Assembly (NCBI GenBank): GCA_037178855.1
Contig: JASJZC010000006.1
Coordinates: 2,294,001-2,358,000, forward strand
From: Oscheius sp. JU75
Lineage: Eukaryota; Nematoda; Chromadorea; Rhabditida; Rhabditidae
Direction of reading: 5' to 3'
DNA length: 64,000 nt
The notes beneath the pieces were generated by a model that made no database searches, was not told the origin of the DNA, and saw nothing but the letters and a program-made list of their open reading frames with translations. Positions 33,501-43,900 of this stretch are shown here, one piece after another. Every line of letters begins with the position of its first letter. Position 1 is the first letter of the stretch. The position numbers and the translations under genes are program-made.

Positions 33501-35701
33501 TCCTGCATACAGTGAAGTGAGTTGTGTCGCGTCGAAACTAGAAACTTTTATTGTAGCGAGCCTGTCAAATGTTCTGTGAAGAGACAAACAGTACATTGGA
33601 CTTTGGATCGCTGCTCATCTATTACCATGTACAATCGACAAAAAAGGATCAATATTCGTTTGGTTATAGGTCCTGAAAAATTATTTGAACATTGAACAAG
33701 TCGAATTTCTGGAAAAAAAAAACTTCGACAACGTCAACAAGCAGAACAAAATTTTCTGGAGTATTTCTATGATTCAGAACAAGTGAATCATGCAAAGATC
33801 AGAGAGTGGACTGAAGTTTATCCATATGTATTCTTTCTGTCATTTGTAAAAGTTTTCCTGGTAAGTTTCGCCATCCGCTTTTGATTTTGAACAGTTTCAT
33901 ACCCAAAGAGATCAGAGAATAGAGCAGCAGCAGTGTATAAATCTACTGGTGGATACTCTCGAGTCCTTTCCGAAGCTGAAAGAACTTCTGACTCGTCAAA
34001 GAATCACTCCTGAGATGTACTTTCACGAGGTAACTATTGGTGACAACTGATTCAATTCGATATTGTAGTTTCTCTACAAAAAACTGACGGCATCGTCAAA
34101 AAGTACGCCTCTGGAGCAGCTGAAGCGTATTTGCAGCAGCGAATGGGGAAATGTCCTGTCGGGTGCTAGCGTAGGCATTTTTTAATACTGATTCACAATT
34201 CATATTTCAGCAAACTCGCTTCGAAAGCTGGGAAAAATCGTCTCTTACCAAAATCGGAGAACTTTCTAGGGACGGTCAAGCCGATGTGGAGCTTGTGACT
34301 GCGCCTGGGCTGCCAGTACCAGTAGTCGCCAAGTTGTTTGTTGGGGTGTCGTCTACTTCTTACGGTCTGCATGAAGCATTTTTGCAAATGAAGGATGAAA
34401 TTCGTGCACTCTTGACGGTGAAATTAACTAAATTTTTTTCCTGTCAATCGTGCCAATTTAGTTGCAATGTCATCCTCAGATTGTAACTCTTTACGGATAT
34501 GTAGTTAACAAGCACAGAATTCAAGGTTTGTTGATGGAACATTGCAAAGGAGGATCCTTGGACTCAAGTAACCTGGAACATTTGCTACCTTCATCGTTTT
34601 TAGTGATTACAAGTGCTGTGAAATATTCTGAATCTTCAATCATTCGTTGGAGTCTCCATGCAGCAAGCGGACTAGTCTTTATCCACACCAGAAACTTGCT
34701 TCATCGTGATGTGAAACCCTCCAAGTGAACTTGTCTGTTTCTTCCTTAAAGCAGTTTCAGCATGTTACTCGATGAACACCACGAATTTTTGAAGATCAGT
34801 GATCTTGGAATCGTAAAAATGGGGACGAATATGGGCCGCGGAACCCCTGGGTATCGCGCTCCTGAAAGCATTTACGGAAATGTGGAGACCTGCACTCCAA
34901 AACTGGACGTTTTCGGTCTTGGTCGCTCAATATGGAAAATGATTTTCCGCTGCAATCCTAAAGATACCCTCGATGAAACACTGGTAATGAAAGTGACAGT
35001 GTCTCCTATTATACGGGCTTATATTCAAAGGTAGCTACTATTTTTTCTGAAAAGTAGTTGTTTATAGAATGATGGCGTTTGATCAGGAATCTCGGCCAAC
35101 TATGGCAGAAGTATACAATTTTTTGATCGCCAAGAGGAATCCAATCAAGAACCTCAATCCAAAGTCTCAGACAGTTTAGAATAAAATGCGCTTGATTTAC
35201 TTCCAGAGATTCAAATATACCGACAATGAAGTGGAAGAATCGAAGCCTCAATTTGAAAGCCTCGAAGAAGCCGATGGGCAGGCTGTGGAAATAGCACCAA
35301 CGCCCGACAAGCGGGCAGAATCGGTCCCCCGTCAAGGAAAGCAGGTATGTTTTGTACAGAGACAGAGATACATAAGCTGACAAAGGTGTTCTTTTTTCAT
35401 ATCTCTGTCTCTGACTTACTTACTAAACTTGTAGTTCCTTAAAAACCACGAGATTCCCACACTCACGACCAAAGAGCCGACCGTGGATCAACAGACATCT
35501 TATGATCAGGTTTGTTGTGACACGACGAGATCACAAAGCCAATTACAGAACAGCACAATGGATGAAGTAGAAGCTTTCTTCGAAAGTTGTCCCGATGACG
35601 AGTACCGGTGTCGTGTACGCAATGACATCTACAAAGTCCTCAACAATTACAGGAAGCAGATGCCTAAGAAGATAACGGAGACTGCCCGAAAATCACTCTA
35701 G
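30526..35701 (+). CDS. Protein with two kinase domains (tandem-kinase model)
   Basis: Kinase 1 uses exons 30526-30671, 30704-30903, 30971-31151, 31189-31413 and 31451-31676. It has a glycine loop GEGGEA, CIKIF (VAIK lysine), LHRDVKPSN, LSDFGSAK, SAPEI and a TKL/TAK1-like C-lobe. A middle region of roughly 600 residues (from 31712, LCLAVNSEDWEGLKNDPYG) has no family I recognise. Kinase 2 uses exons 34211-34417, 34462-34724, 34761-35030 and 35068-35173, with VVAKLF, LHRDVKPSN, ISDLGIVK (DFG to DLG), YRAPESI and DVFGLGRSIWKM. A tail continues through 35207-35344, 35435-35509 and 35549-35701. Most introns are 33-50 nt and phase. One junction near 32341 does not, and frame shifts at an A10 run (33713-33722). 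Joining into one protein is inferred from continuous exons without a spacer; two adjacent genes remain possible. Confidence 0.65.
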
Positions 35702-37043
35702 TTATCCCGGTATTCCGGGGTCTTATCTACGTTTACTTGAGATCACCTGGAAAGAACATAAATTTCGAAAATAAATTTTGTTAGTACTCTTCGAGTACAA
35801 GACTAACAAAATGGAGACAGCGAAGAATTCATAAAAATCAGAGATTGGCCCATAGATTCAGTGGGGTCAAAGGTGTGGTGCATCGAAGCAATTTTTTTCT
35901 GAAAAGAAGTAGTTTATAGAATGATGGCGTTTGACCCGGAATCGCAGCCAACGATGGCAGAAATATGCAAGTTTTTTTTAAGGGCAAGGGCAACCTCCGG
36001 ATGACATCGTCACCCAGCCAGCTGGCAACACTCCCTTAGACAGCGAGCATACCAACTACATCAAAATTTGTTGTTGTAAAACAATGTAAAACGTTTCTGA
36101 TCGTCTTATCTTATGTATCTCTATGATATAGAACAGTCTCACTGCTCCCTTACTTCACTCTCCACTGATCTGTCTCTACTGCGACGTTACTGTATTTACC
36201 AAACTTTTCCAAACTTGGCCGTAATTACCCAACTCCTTCAAAATTTTCGTACTCGTTTCAACACTTCGATCTACGACTACAAGGTCTAGTGGCCCTGTAA
36301 AAACCGGGACAAGCAGTTTCGGGACCTGCCCGTGGTAGATTAGACAATCTTGGACAGAGACTTCCATGTCTTAGAGCTCTCGAATTGAGGCTACGTTGAA
36401 AGCTGCAACAAACTGTAGTATGTTTGGAACATTTAGCGAAGGTTAGAATAGTTTCTGAGGCAATAAAGAGTCCAGTTTGCCATCAACAATGGGACAGAAG
36501 CTGTCGCTGTGTGGCAGCGCCGTCGATTTGGAGAATGAAGACAGGAAAAGTAGGTCCACTTTTGTTCCACAGAGATAGTGAAAGCTAGAGACATTGGCAA
36601 AGATAGTGACCAGTTAGGTACACTGACAGTGACGGAGACTAACCTCCTGATTCCAGTCAAAGTGAGAGAATTAACGTCGGCCGTCTGGACTTGAGGACAG
36701 CTCGAGTTCGACTGGCTCCGTGACCCCTACCAGCAGCAACAGAAGCAGTTCGTCCTCGCTGTCGATCGAATGGGCCGAGGCCTGTCTCGATGTTTGAAAA
36801 CAGCTCGTCGTCCCTTGTTCTACTGCCTAGTAGAATAAGAGTGACAAAGAGACCAACACTTAGCTCTTCCATCCCCTTTACCTGTAAACTTTTAAAACTA
36901 TCTTTTTTTTTGGACAGACCAATAGTTCCCGGTCAGAGGCTTGGCTTTTTGGAACTGCTTCGCTTCTTATCTCTTATACTAGAAGGAGTTCAGTCACTAA
37001 CCATCATTCTCTCACCTCGACTCATCCTCTCGACTCACCAAAA
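35702..37043. other. Intergenic; possible small myristoylated-protein gene
   Basis: Contains the kinase-gene fragment at 35885-35990. At about 36490 an ATG opens MGQKLSLCGSAVDLENEDRK, with the Gly2 and Ser/Lys pattern of an N-myristoylated protein, and then a GTAGGT donor. Near 36700-36805 a frame reads a serine-rich stretch ending SLSIEWAEACLDV at a stop. No splice pair joins these in phase, so no gene is called. Confidence 0.3.
35885..35990 (+). pseudogene. Fragment of the two-kinase gene, 3' side
   Basis: Near-copy of about 35041-35130, covering the end of an intron (TTTTTTTCTGAAAAG) and the next exon (MMAFD..SQPTMAEI) of kinase 2, with about 10-15% difference by eye. The frame runs out after the fragment. 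Together with 30305-30355 it brackets the gene with pieces of itself. Confidence 0.75.
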
Positions 37044-37609
37044 ATGACTAACTCTTCTTCCGAATGCCGTATCTGCTTCTGCGAAGGATGCAAACTGATC
37101 AGTCCATGTGCCTGTAAAGGAAGCTGTGCCTTTGTTCATGACCACTGTCTAAAAAAGTGGGTTCAGACCAGTGGACAGATGGTTAGTTTTTCTGTTTCTA
37201 TGCCTGTCTCTCTCCCTATCTGTCCATTTCCTATCCCTCTGCTTTTAGACCTGCCCCTCTTGCAACGAAGCCTATTACGGAGAGAATAAACCCAAACGAC
37301 TCACCCAATGGAGACTTCCCCTAAACTACGAATTCCTCTGTTTCCTCACCGTCTCTCTCGCCTACTTGATACTCATCCTCGCGTGCCTTTACTTCCATAC
37401 AAAGTGAGTTCCTTTGAATGTCTCTGTCAATAGCCCACCCTTCCAGATTATCACAGTACTTGCCCCTCTCAATCTCACTCGTTCTGTACATTTACGAAGT
37501 ATTCAACCTTGTCGGACTCACCTATACTAGTTACAGAGCAGCTAAGGAAATCTGGCAGCACAATCAAGAGTTTGTCTTTGTTGAGAAGAAGACGGAAACT
37601 ATTGTGTAG
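37044..37609 (+). CDS. MARCH-type RING-CH membrane E3 ubiquitin ligase
   Basis: Exons: 37044-37181, 37249-37403 and 37447-37609, about 151 residues. The N-terminal RING-CH (RINGv) domain reads ECRICFCEGCKLISPCACKG, then FVHDHCLKKWVQTS and TCPSCNEAYY, which supplies the C4HC3 zinc ligands. Two hydrophobic helices follow (FLTVSLAYLILILACLYF and LPLSISLVLYIYEVF), the usual MARCH2/3-like topology. Such proteins ubiquitinate membrane proteins in endosomes and the Golgi. The protein is short, but the family tolerates that. Phases agree. Confidence 0.9.
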
Positions 37610-37828
37610 TTATAGTTATTGAAAGCTATTGTTTTACTGGGAGTATGTAATAAATGAACTGTAGTAACACCCGCTCGAATCTGCTGCATTTGCCTGAATT
37701 CTGAAGAGGAAGAGTCGAAGCTCGTTTCTCCCTTTAAGCACCAATCAAAAAAGTGAAATTTAAAACGCAAAAACGCTGTTCACTCCCGTCCCGTTATAAA
37801 TGAAAAAAAGAAAGAGAAAGGCATCTCT

Positions 37829-38168
37829 GAACTTTGGGTGGTTTCGGCGCGGCTAACTCATGAGGGGTATCATGTGTCAAAAAACAGACGTTCTCGATTT
37901 TACATTATTTTGTACTGTCTGCTCTTAGTAGACTCTTCTAAGGCGTTTTCAATCAATTTGAGCTGGTTTCTGTTGCCATCTGTGACTTTTGTGTTATTTC
38001 ATCGGCTAGTTATTTTGAGATGTAACTCCCAAAACTAGAGCTGCAATTGAGAGAAAACGCCTTAGAAGTGTAGTAAGAGTAGAGAGTACAAAATAATACA
38101 TAGAAAGTTTCTTTTTTGATCAATGGTATTCAGCTAATGGGTCGGTCGCGCCGAAACCAGCCAAAGCT
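37829..38168. repeat. Foldback MITE-like element with long inverted arms
   Basis: The ends (CTTTGGGTGGTTTCGGCGCG and its inverse CGCGCCGAAACCAGCCAAAG) are inverted repeats. Inner blocks also mirror each other: ATTATTTTGTACTGTCTGCT with the inverse of the 38080s, and TTCTAAGGCGTTTTC with GAAAACGCCTTAGAA. The arms cover more than 100 bp each, so the single strand could fold into one long hairpin. No coding sequence. Confidence 0.8.
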
Positions 38169-39741
38169 CAAAGGCTCATTTCTAAAAAAATTTTCATTAT
38201 GCCTTTCTTGTTTTAGCCTAGATTAGGCCCTTCTTGATTTTTGCCAACTACCGGCATGCATTATTAAGGACTATGCAACTGCGCTTACAGTTTTGCAGAA
38301 ATAGAATGTGCGCTTTCCGAGAGTCAACAGCATTTCTGCATATTAAATTTTACCTTTTTGTCTGGTGCTCTTTTAGGACATTTTTGACTTATGTTCTCTG
38401 ATCTCTTTATAATGGCTGAATAGAGCTAATTTTGCCCGTCCATTTCTATTGTCAAACAGCTCTCCAGCTCAATGGGGTGAAAAGTTATGGACCGAAAGGC
38501 CTACAATTAAGGGTCAACGTGATACCTACCACAAAAGAGTAACTGTTTTCGCCCGTCCACAATAACTGATTTTTCAGTTGCGGAATCGGCTTTTGTCTTC
38601 TTGCTGGCTACGGCTTGGCAACTCCCTGCTGGCTTATGTCTTTTAGCATACTTCGCTCGGGGCTGCGAGATGTTCTACGCAGGTACGCTAGAAGTCAAAT
38701 TTGTTCCGAAGAAAATCTGTGAGACTGTGGTCTAATAAATGTGGGCGCACATCACCATTTTCATTTCCTTCCTCCTTTTTCTCTAATCATCGACGGATTA
38801 TTCAATGCGTCTCTGCGCACTCTCTCAGCTGATCATTTCCAGACAGTCCTTTTTCTGTATAGCCCATTCAAACAATATGAGTCTTCCTCGTCTTATTACC
38901 TAGTACAAGGTTGAAATTGCGAAGGCTTCCCGATCATCTGCCCCCTTCTGGAAAAGCCTGTCCCATCACAGTGAAGATGACGTCGAATGCTAACTGCGCA
39001 TTTAGGATCTATGACACGTTTGACAAGATGATGAGGGAGCAGAAGGTGTTGAAGAGAGAGAGACTGAGAGAAGGGAGGAGAAAGGAGGATAGCGAGACAG
39101 TGTTAGAGAGACGGAATGTGGTGTTCAGATCCCTCCTCCTGTCAAGGAAGGCGATTACTTCAAATGTCAGATGTGCACTACACCTTGAGGAACCATCTAC
39201 ATTGACCCTTATTGCAATCGACATGGGAGTCAGGGGCATAACACTAAGCATGTAAACACTCCGGCTTTGTCTGCCAATTCCACCTCAAGTGCCTAGACCA
39301 AAATTATGACCTTCTTCTGTTGTATATCATGGATAATGAACTATGAGAATTGAACATTTTTGGTTTCAAACGTTGGGCGAAACAGGAACAGTGAGACAGG
39401 ATGAATAAGGAAAAGAAAACAGAACGAGAACCTCTCACTTTGGCGCCATACCTCCTTGTTCGTAACGGGACCCGCAGTTACTGTAACTCTCGGGTCCCGC
39501 CACGATTATGCTGACGACTGGTTGCAAACCAGTCTTTTAGCCAAATTCTAAAACCTTCTTCGACTTTTCCTTGTTTCCTCTGCTACTTTTGTCGCAAAAG
39601 TGTCGTTTGGAGAGCAGAAAAAATAAGCCAAACCACTTGTGAATATGAAAAAGTCATGTTGGTAGGCCTAAAATGGTTCAGAACTCATGTCACCTTCATT
39701 TTCATCCTTCATACTTGTCTTTATCCTCATTTTCCAGCCAA
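38169..39741. other. Intergenic with degenerate cysteine-rich exon-like stretch
   Basis: Near 38900-39300 the plus strand has pieces in three frames reading PPVKEGDYFKCQMCT, YCNRHGSQGHN and GFVCQFHLKCLD, which look like a decayed zinc-binding domain. Stops and frame changes separate them. No intact gene is supported. Confidence 0.35.
39466..39499. repeat. Near-perfect short hairpin
   Basis: CGGGACCCG, a C, AGTTAC, T, GTAACT, CT, then CGGGTCCCG: two stacked palindromes (9 bp and 6 bp) around a single-base loop. It stands out in AT-rich spacer 243 bp upstream of the ephrin-like gene. Its role is unknown. Confidence 0.6.
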
Positions 39742-40718
39742 ATGAGCTCTTTTGTGCCTCTCCTCCTATTATTCTTCGTGCCGTCGATCAAATCCGCCGA
39801 TACGGGGCCGTTCACCTTTATTGACTGGTACCAAAACAGTCCAAAGTCAGTTTTTTGGTCTCCCTTTAAGTAAAAGTCAATATTTTCAGCTTCACAGTCC
39901 CTAATCCGCTCGTCCGAATGCACTACGGCTCAATACTGGTGATGAGTTGCGACGGCATCGACGATATCGAGTTCCGAGTGGTATTTCAACAGCTTTTCCG
40001 TGAAAATATCGAAATTTACAGGTTTCTCAACAGATGTTCGACGAATGTCGTAGTATACGAGACAGGGAGAGTCTTCTGGCTATTTGTAAGCCCGAAAAGC
40101 CGAGGGTTTTGAAGCGACTGTGGAAACATCACTATTTCAAGGGTCCCCCAATGGGTCCAGGCACTCATTTTATCATCCGTGAGTCCCTCTTCCGGCTAAC
40201 TACCTCATTTTTAGCGACGGTCTCGGCCAATTCGACCCTTCCACCCACTTTTTTCTGCGACACCGTTGGCAAACTTGTGGTGGGACCTTTTTCTTCCAAA
40301 AATCATCAGAAATTTAGCTAGAAGTGCTCCCAGCAGCTTCGAATTACACTGAGCCGGTGCTGGTATCCAGTGCTTCGAGCAGACCACCCTATGACGATAA
40401 TTTCGACAATCTGACCCTCATTTACGAGGTTTTTTGTCATTTTTGACCCGAACATCGAGATTTCAGAGAGAAAATACGACAAATTTAAGTCTGGAGGAGG
40501 CTGTGGGAAGTTGGAGCAAATTCCACTATCGCCAGCCCCGTCTGGCTCCTGACAGCTGGGATCCTGTGGACGCAATGGACGCCTTTACCGAGCTGAATCG
40601 TAATTTTTCCCAATTTGGCGCTAAAACATGAGTTTTAGACGAGTCGCTAGAGAGCTATCTCCACGTCATTCCCCTCCTCTTGCCTCTCTTCACCCTCATC
40701 TTCCCGCTCTGCTGGTAG
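39742..40718 (+). CDS. Ephrin-like GPI-anchored protein
   Basis: Exons: 39742-39845, 39890-39977, 40022-40178, 40215-40276, 40318-40428, 40467-40599 and 40639-40718; all phases agree, giving 244 residues. A signal peptide (MSSFVPLLLLFFVPSIKSA) is followed by an ephrin-like cupredoxin fold: IDWYQNSPNFTVPNPLV, HYGSILVMSCDG, VSQQMFDEC, LAICKP and GTHFIIPTVSANST, with FFC supplying the fourth core cysteine. The C-terminus is a hydrophobic tail (VIPLLLPLFTLIFPLCW) without a basic cytoplasmic end, typical of GPI attachment. Ephrins are ligands of Eph receptor kinases in cell guidance. Similarity is distant, so family membership is probable rather than certain. A TTTCCAG acceptor lies 4 bases before the ATG. 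Confidence 0.65.
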
Positions 40719-40925
40719 ACCCCCCTCTGTTTTATGTGCATTTTTAGCTGTTTCGATTGATTTTTTCCCTTGTAAATTTGTCGTAACCAGTCTTGTTAGT
40801 ATATTCCCTGTTTTTGCCTGTTATAAATTTTAATATTTTTATTTTGCCGTAGAATTGACGTACAACCATCCAAATTGTATCTAAACCTATTTCATAGCTT
40901 TTCCAGCCAAAAATAGCCTAGGAAA

Positions 40926-43900
40926 ATGACGACGCTTCTCGAAGAGATGCCCTGGGCCGCCGTCGTGCGCAAGGATCTGATGAGGAAGGTCTGCTCCAAC
41001 TGCTTCGTGGCCTACACGCCGCCGAAGGACGAAGCGACCAAGCCGCCGCTGCGCTGCGCCGCCTGCAAGTGCGTCGTCTACTGCGACGAGAAGTGCCAGC
41101 GCGAGGACTGGCCGGATCATTGGGTAGGTATTTTATTGTTTTTGTCTTCCCGCCATTTTAACCATGAAAAGAAGCAGTTTTTACCGTCCAAAAGAGCCAG
41201 CTCCAGCTTTCCGATTCGGTGGAGAAACGTACTAGCTTGCTGCCAAGGCCAACTCCGGCCAAAATGAAACACTTTTTTGTGATATTTTTTTTTAGACTGT
41301 AAATGTCTCTGACGCTAGGTCTTTATAAAAACTTCAGTACTGCGAGCTCGTTATCGTATGGCTCAGTCGATTGGAGACTCGACTACTGACCAAAAGGTGT
41401 CGGGCTCGATCCTCGATTGTTTTACAATTGTTTTTGACCTAAAATGACCGGTTTTACACGCTCTAACAGCCTGGAATAGATCTTCCGATAAGCCTATGTC
41501 GACTAGCTCATTTATGCAGGCAGTGAGCTACTTTTTTCATAAAATCTTGTCGTTTTTGGCCGGTATTCAACACATAGGTCGATCTGAAGAGAATCTTTCA
41601 GAAAGAGTGCGAGTATCTGCAGAAATTGAAGAAACCGAGCGCCATCTCGAGTCATGTGCGTCTGTCGCTGCGTGTGCTGAACAAATACGCGCCCAAGTTG
41701 GCCTTAACAAGCCAAAATGGCACCTGCTGGAAGGATATACCTTACGGTACCTCATTTTACACCAACTAAAATGAGTTTAGATCCCCGGTATACGTCGGAA
41801 TACCTCGAGGAGAAGGTCAAAAAGGACTGCCAGTGGATGAGACAGCTCGCCCCGAAGGAACTCACCTGGGAACAGCTTGTGGCCACCGCTCATAAGGTAC
41901 TTTTCTTTTAAGGGAAGAAGGCAAAAAAAAAGAGTTGCCTCCAGACGGGATTGAACCGTCGACCTTCTGTTTACGAGACAGACGCTCTGCCACTGAGCTA
42001 TAGAGGCACGGCATCTTGTCATTTTTGGACTGGATTCACAGAAAAGGTGTCCAATCTGTTCAAACATGCCTATTTGCTCAGTTTTAGCTCATTTGAAACG
42101 AGCAAAATTCAAAAAGAGCCTCTATAGCTCAGTGGCAGAGCGTCTGTCTTGTAAACAGAAGGTCGGTGGTTCGATCCCGCCTAGAGGCATTCCTTTTTCG
42201 GGCCAAACCTTCTATCATTTTTAGGTTAAAATAACGAAAATGAGTAAAAATCGACCACACTTTAGGTCCGCCTCCATGCCCGTCAAATCGAGCCCATCAG
42301 CAGCGACGTTTACGGCATGGGCATCTATCTATCGCTCTACACGCACCGGCACAACTGTCATCCAGAATGTTTCATCGTCTACAGTGGCAAGGCTCTGCTG
42401 CTTCGTTCCACGACGAAAAAGATTTACGAGCGCACACTGACCTACAATCGCTGGCAAGCCAAACGCAGTCTCCTTCCGCCGCATCTCAGTCCTATCGCCT
42501 GCTTCTTTCCGCTCAGGGATGAACGCGCCGAGATGAGGCAGTTATACGGTTTCGAATGCGCCTGCCTGAATTGTCGTCCTCACAAGAAATCGCCGGTTGG
42601 TTTCTTGTGTTTTTTTGAAGTTTTCAGCCCCAAATCTTGTGCCTCTACCGCAAATGACCACCAATTTGACAAACAGTCTGACCGATATAGTCTGTTTCCA
42701 ACGAATAAAAGCAGTAAATTCAAAGAACCAATGAAAAGCCTCGCGACGTAGTTACAGTAATCGCGGAAAGAAGTCTTAGGGTAAACAGGTTTTTAGACCT
42801 TACACCAATGGCGCAGTGCCAATTAGCATGACCAGTGTCCCTAGGATCAAGGTTCCATCCCTGACTTGAAATTTATAAAATATAGCCTGTTTGTTGGAAA
42901 TATACCAACTTGACTGTCACTAAACGTCAAAAACTGAAAAAGTAAAAAGCTTGCCTCCAGACGGGATTGAACCGTCGACCTTCTGTTTACGAGACAGACG
43001 CTCTGCCACTGAGCTATAGAGGCTCTTTTTGAATTTTGCTCGTTTCAAATGAGCGGGAAGTGCTAAAATTGGGCAAATAGTCATGTTTGAACAGATTGGA
43101 CACCTTTTCTGTCAGTCCCAAAAATGAACAAAAATCAGAGCCTCTATAGCTCAGTGGCAGAGCGTCTGTCTCGTAAACAGAAGGTCGACGGTTCAATCCC
43201 GTCTGGAGGCATTTTTTTTTTTCAATAAAAACTTATTTTAGGCGCTAATGAAAGCGTCGGTGGTGGTTCACTGCTGTCGCGGCAGCTTCGGCACCTACAA
43301 CGAGTCGACGAAGAAGTTCGAATGCATTCATTGCAACAAGCCGTCAAAAATCACCAAATACGAGGTTTTTATACTTTTTTGAACCCTTCTGAAGGCAAAA
43401 GTAGGCGGAAGACATGGCGGCCCAGATCCAGAAATTCCTCGAGGACGATGCCCTGATGGCTGAGCACGAGAAGACGCGTCCGCGTCGTCTAGCCTGCAAT
43501 GAAATGGTCAAAAAGGCTTCGAGGACCCTCTCGCCCTTCAATGCAGCCATGTTCAACCTCTATACGCTCAAGGAGCTCGGTCTCTACATGATTAGCTTAC
43601 CGGAATGGGCCAAAATTCGTGAGATTCGGCTGGATGTCCTTCGCTACTATTGGCACTCGCACAACCCCCGCTGGGTCGGCTTCCTCACCTATACCATCTT
43701 CCAGCTTAAGGAACATCGCATTTTTGATGACTTCATGCATTATTTCAAGGAGGTAAGCATAATTTTTGTGTTCTTTCTGATCCGGGACCAAGAACGGGTT
43801 CTTCTTCATGATTTGAGACTAAATTTTAGCGATTTTGACCCCTAAAAAAGGAATGCCTCTAGGCGGGATCGAACCACCGACTTTCTGTTTACAAGACAGA

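Noticed and set aside
38911-39255. 114-codon frame, charged
   Set aside because: Amino-acid signals for a cysteine-rich domain are split over three frames with stops. At most a decayed exon.
43014-43196. Open frames containing NRRPSVYETDALPLSYRG, here and at 43916-44185, 46015-46344, and mirrored in 41777-42067 and 43985-44179
   Set aside because: These are translations across the tRNA-Thr genes, on the sense or antisense strand, and not proteins.
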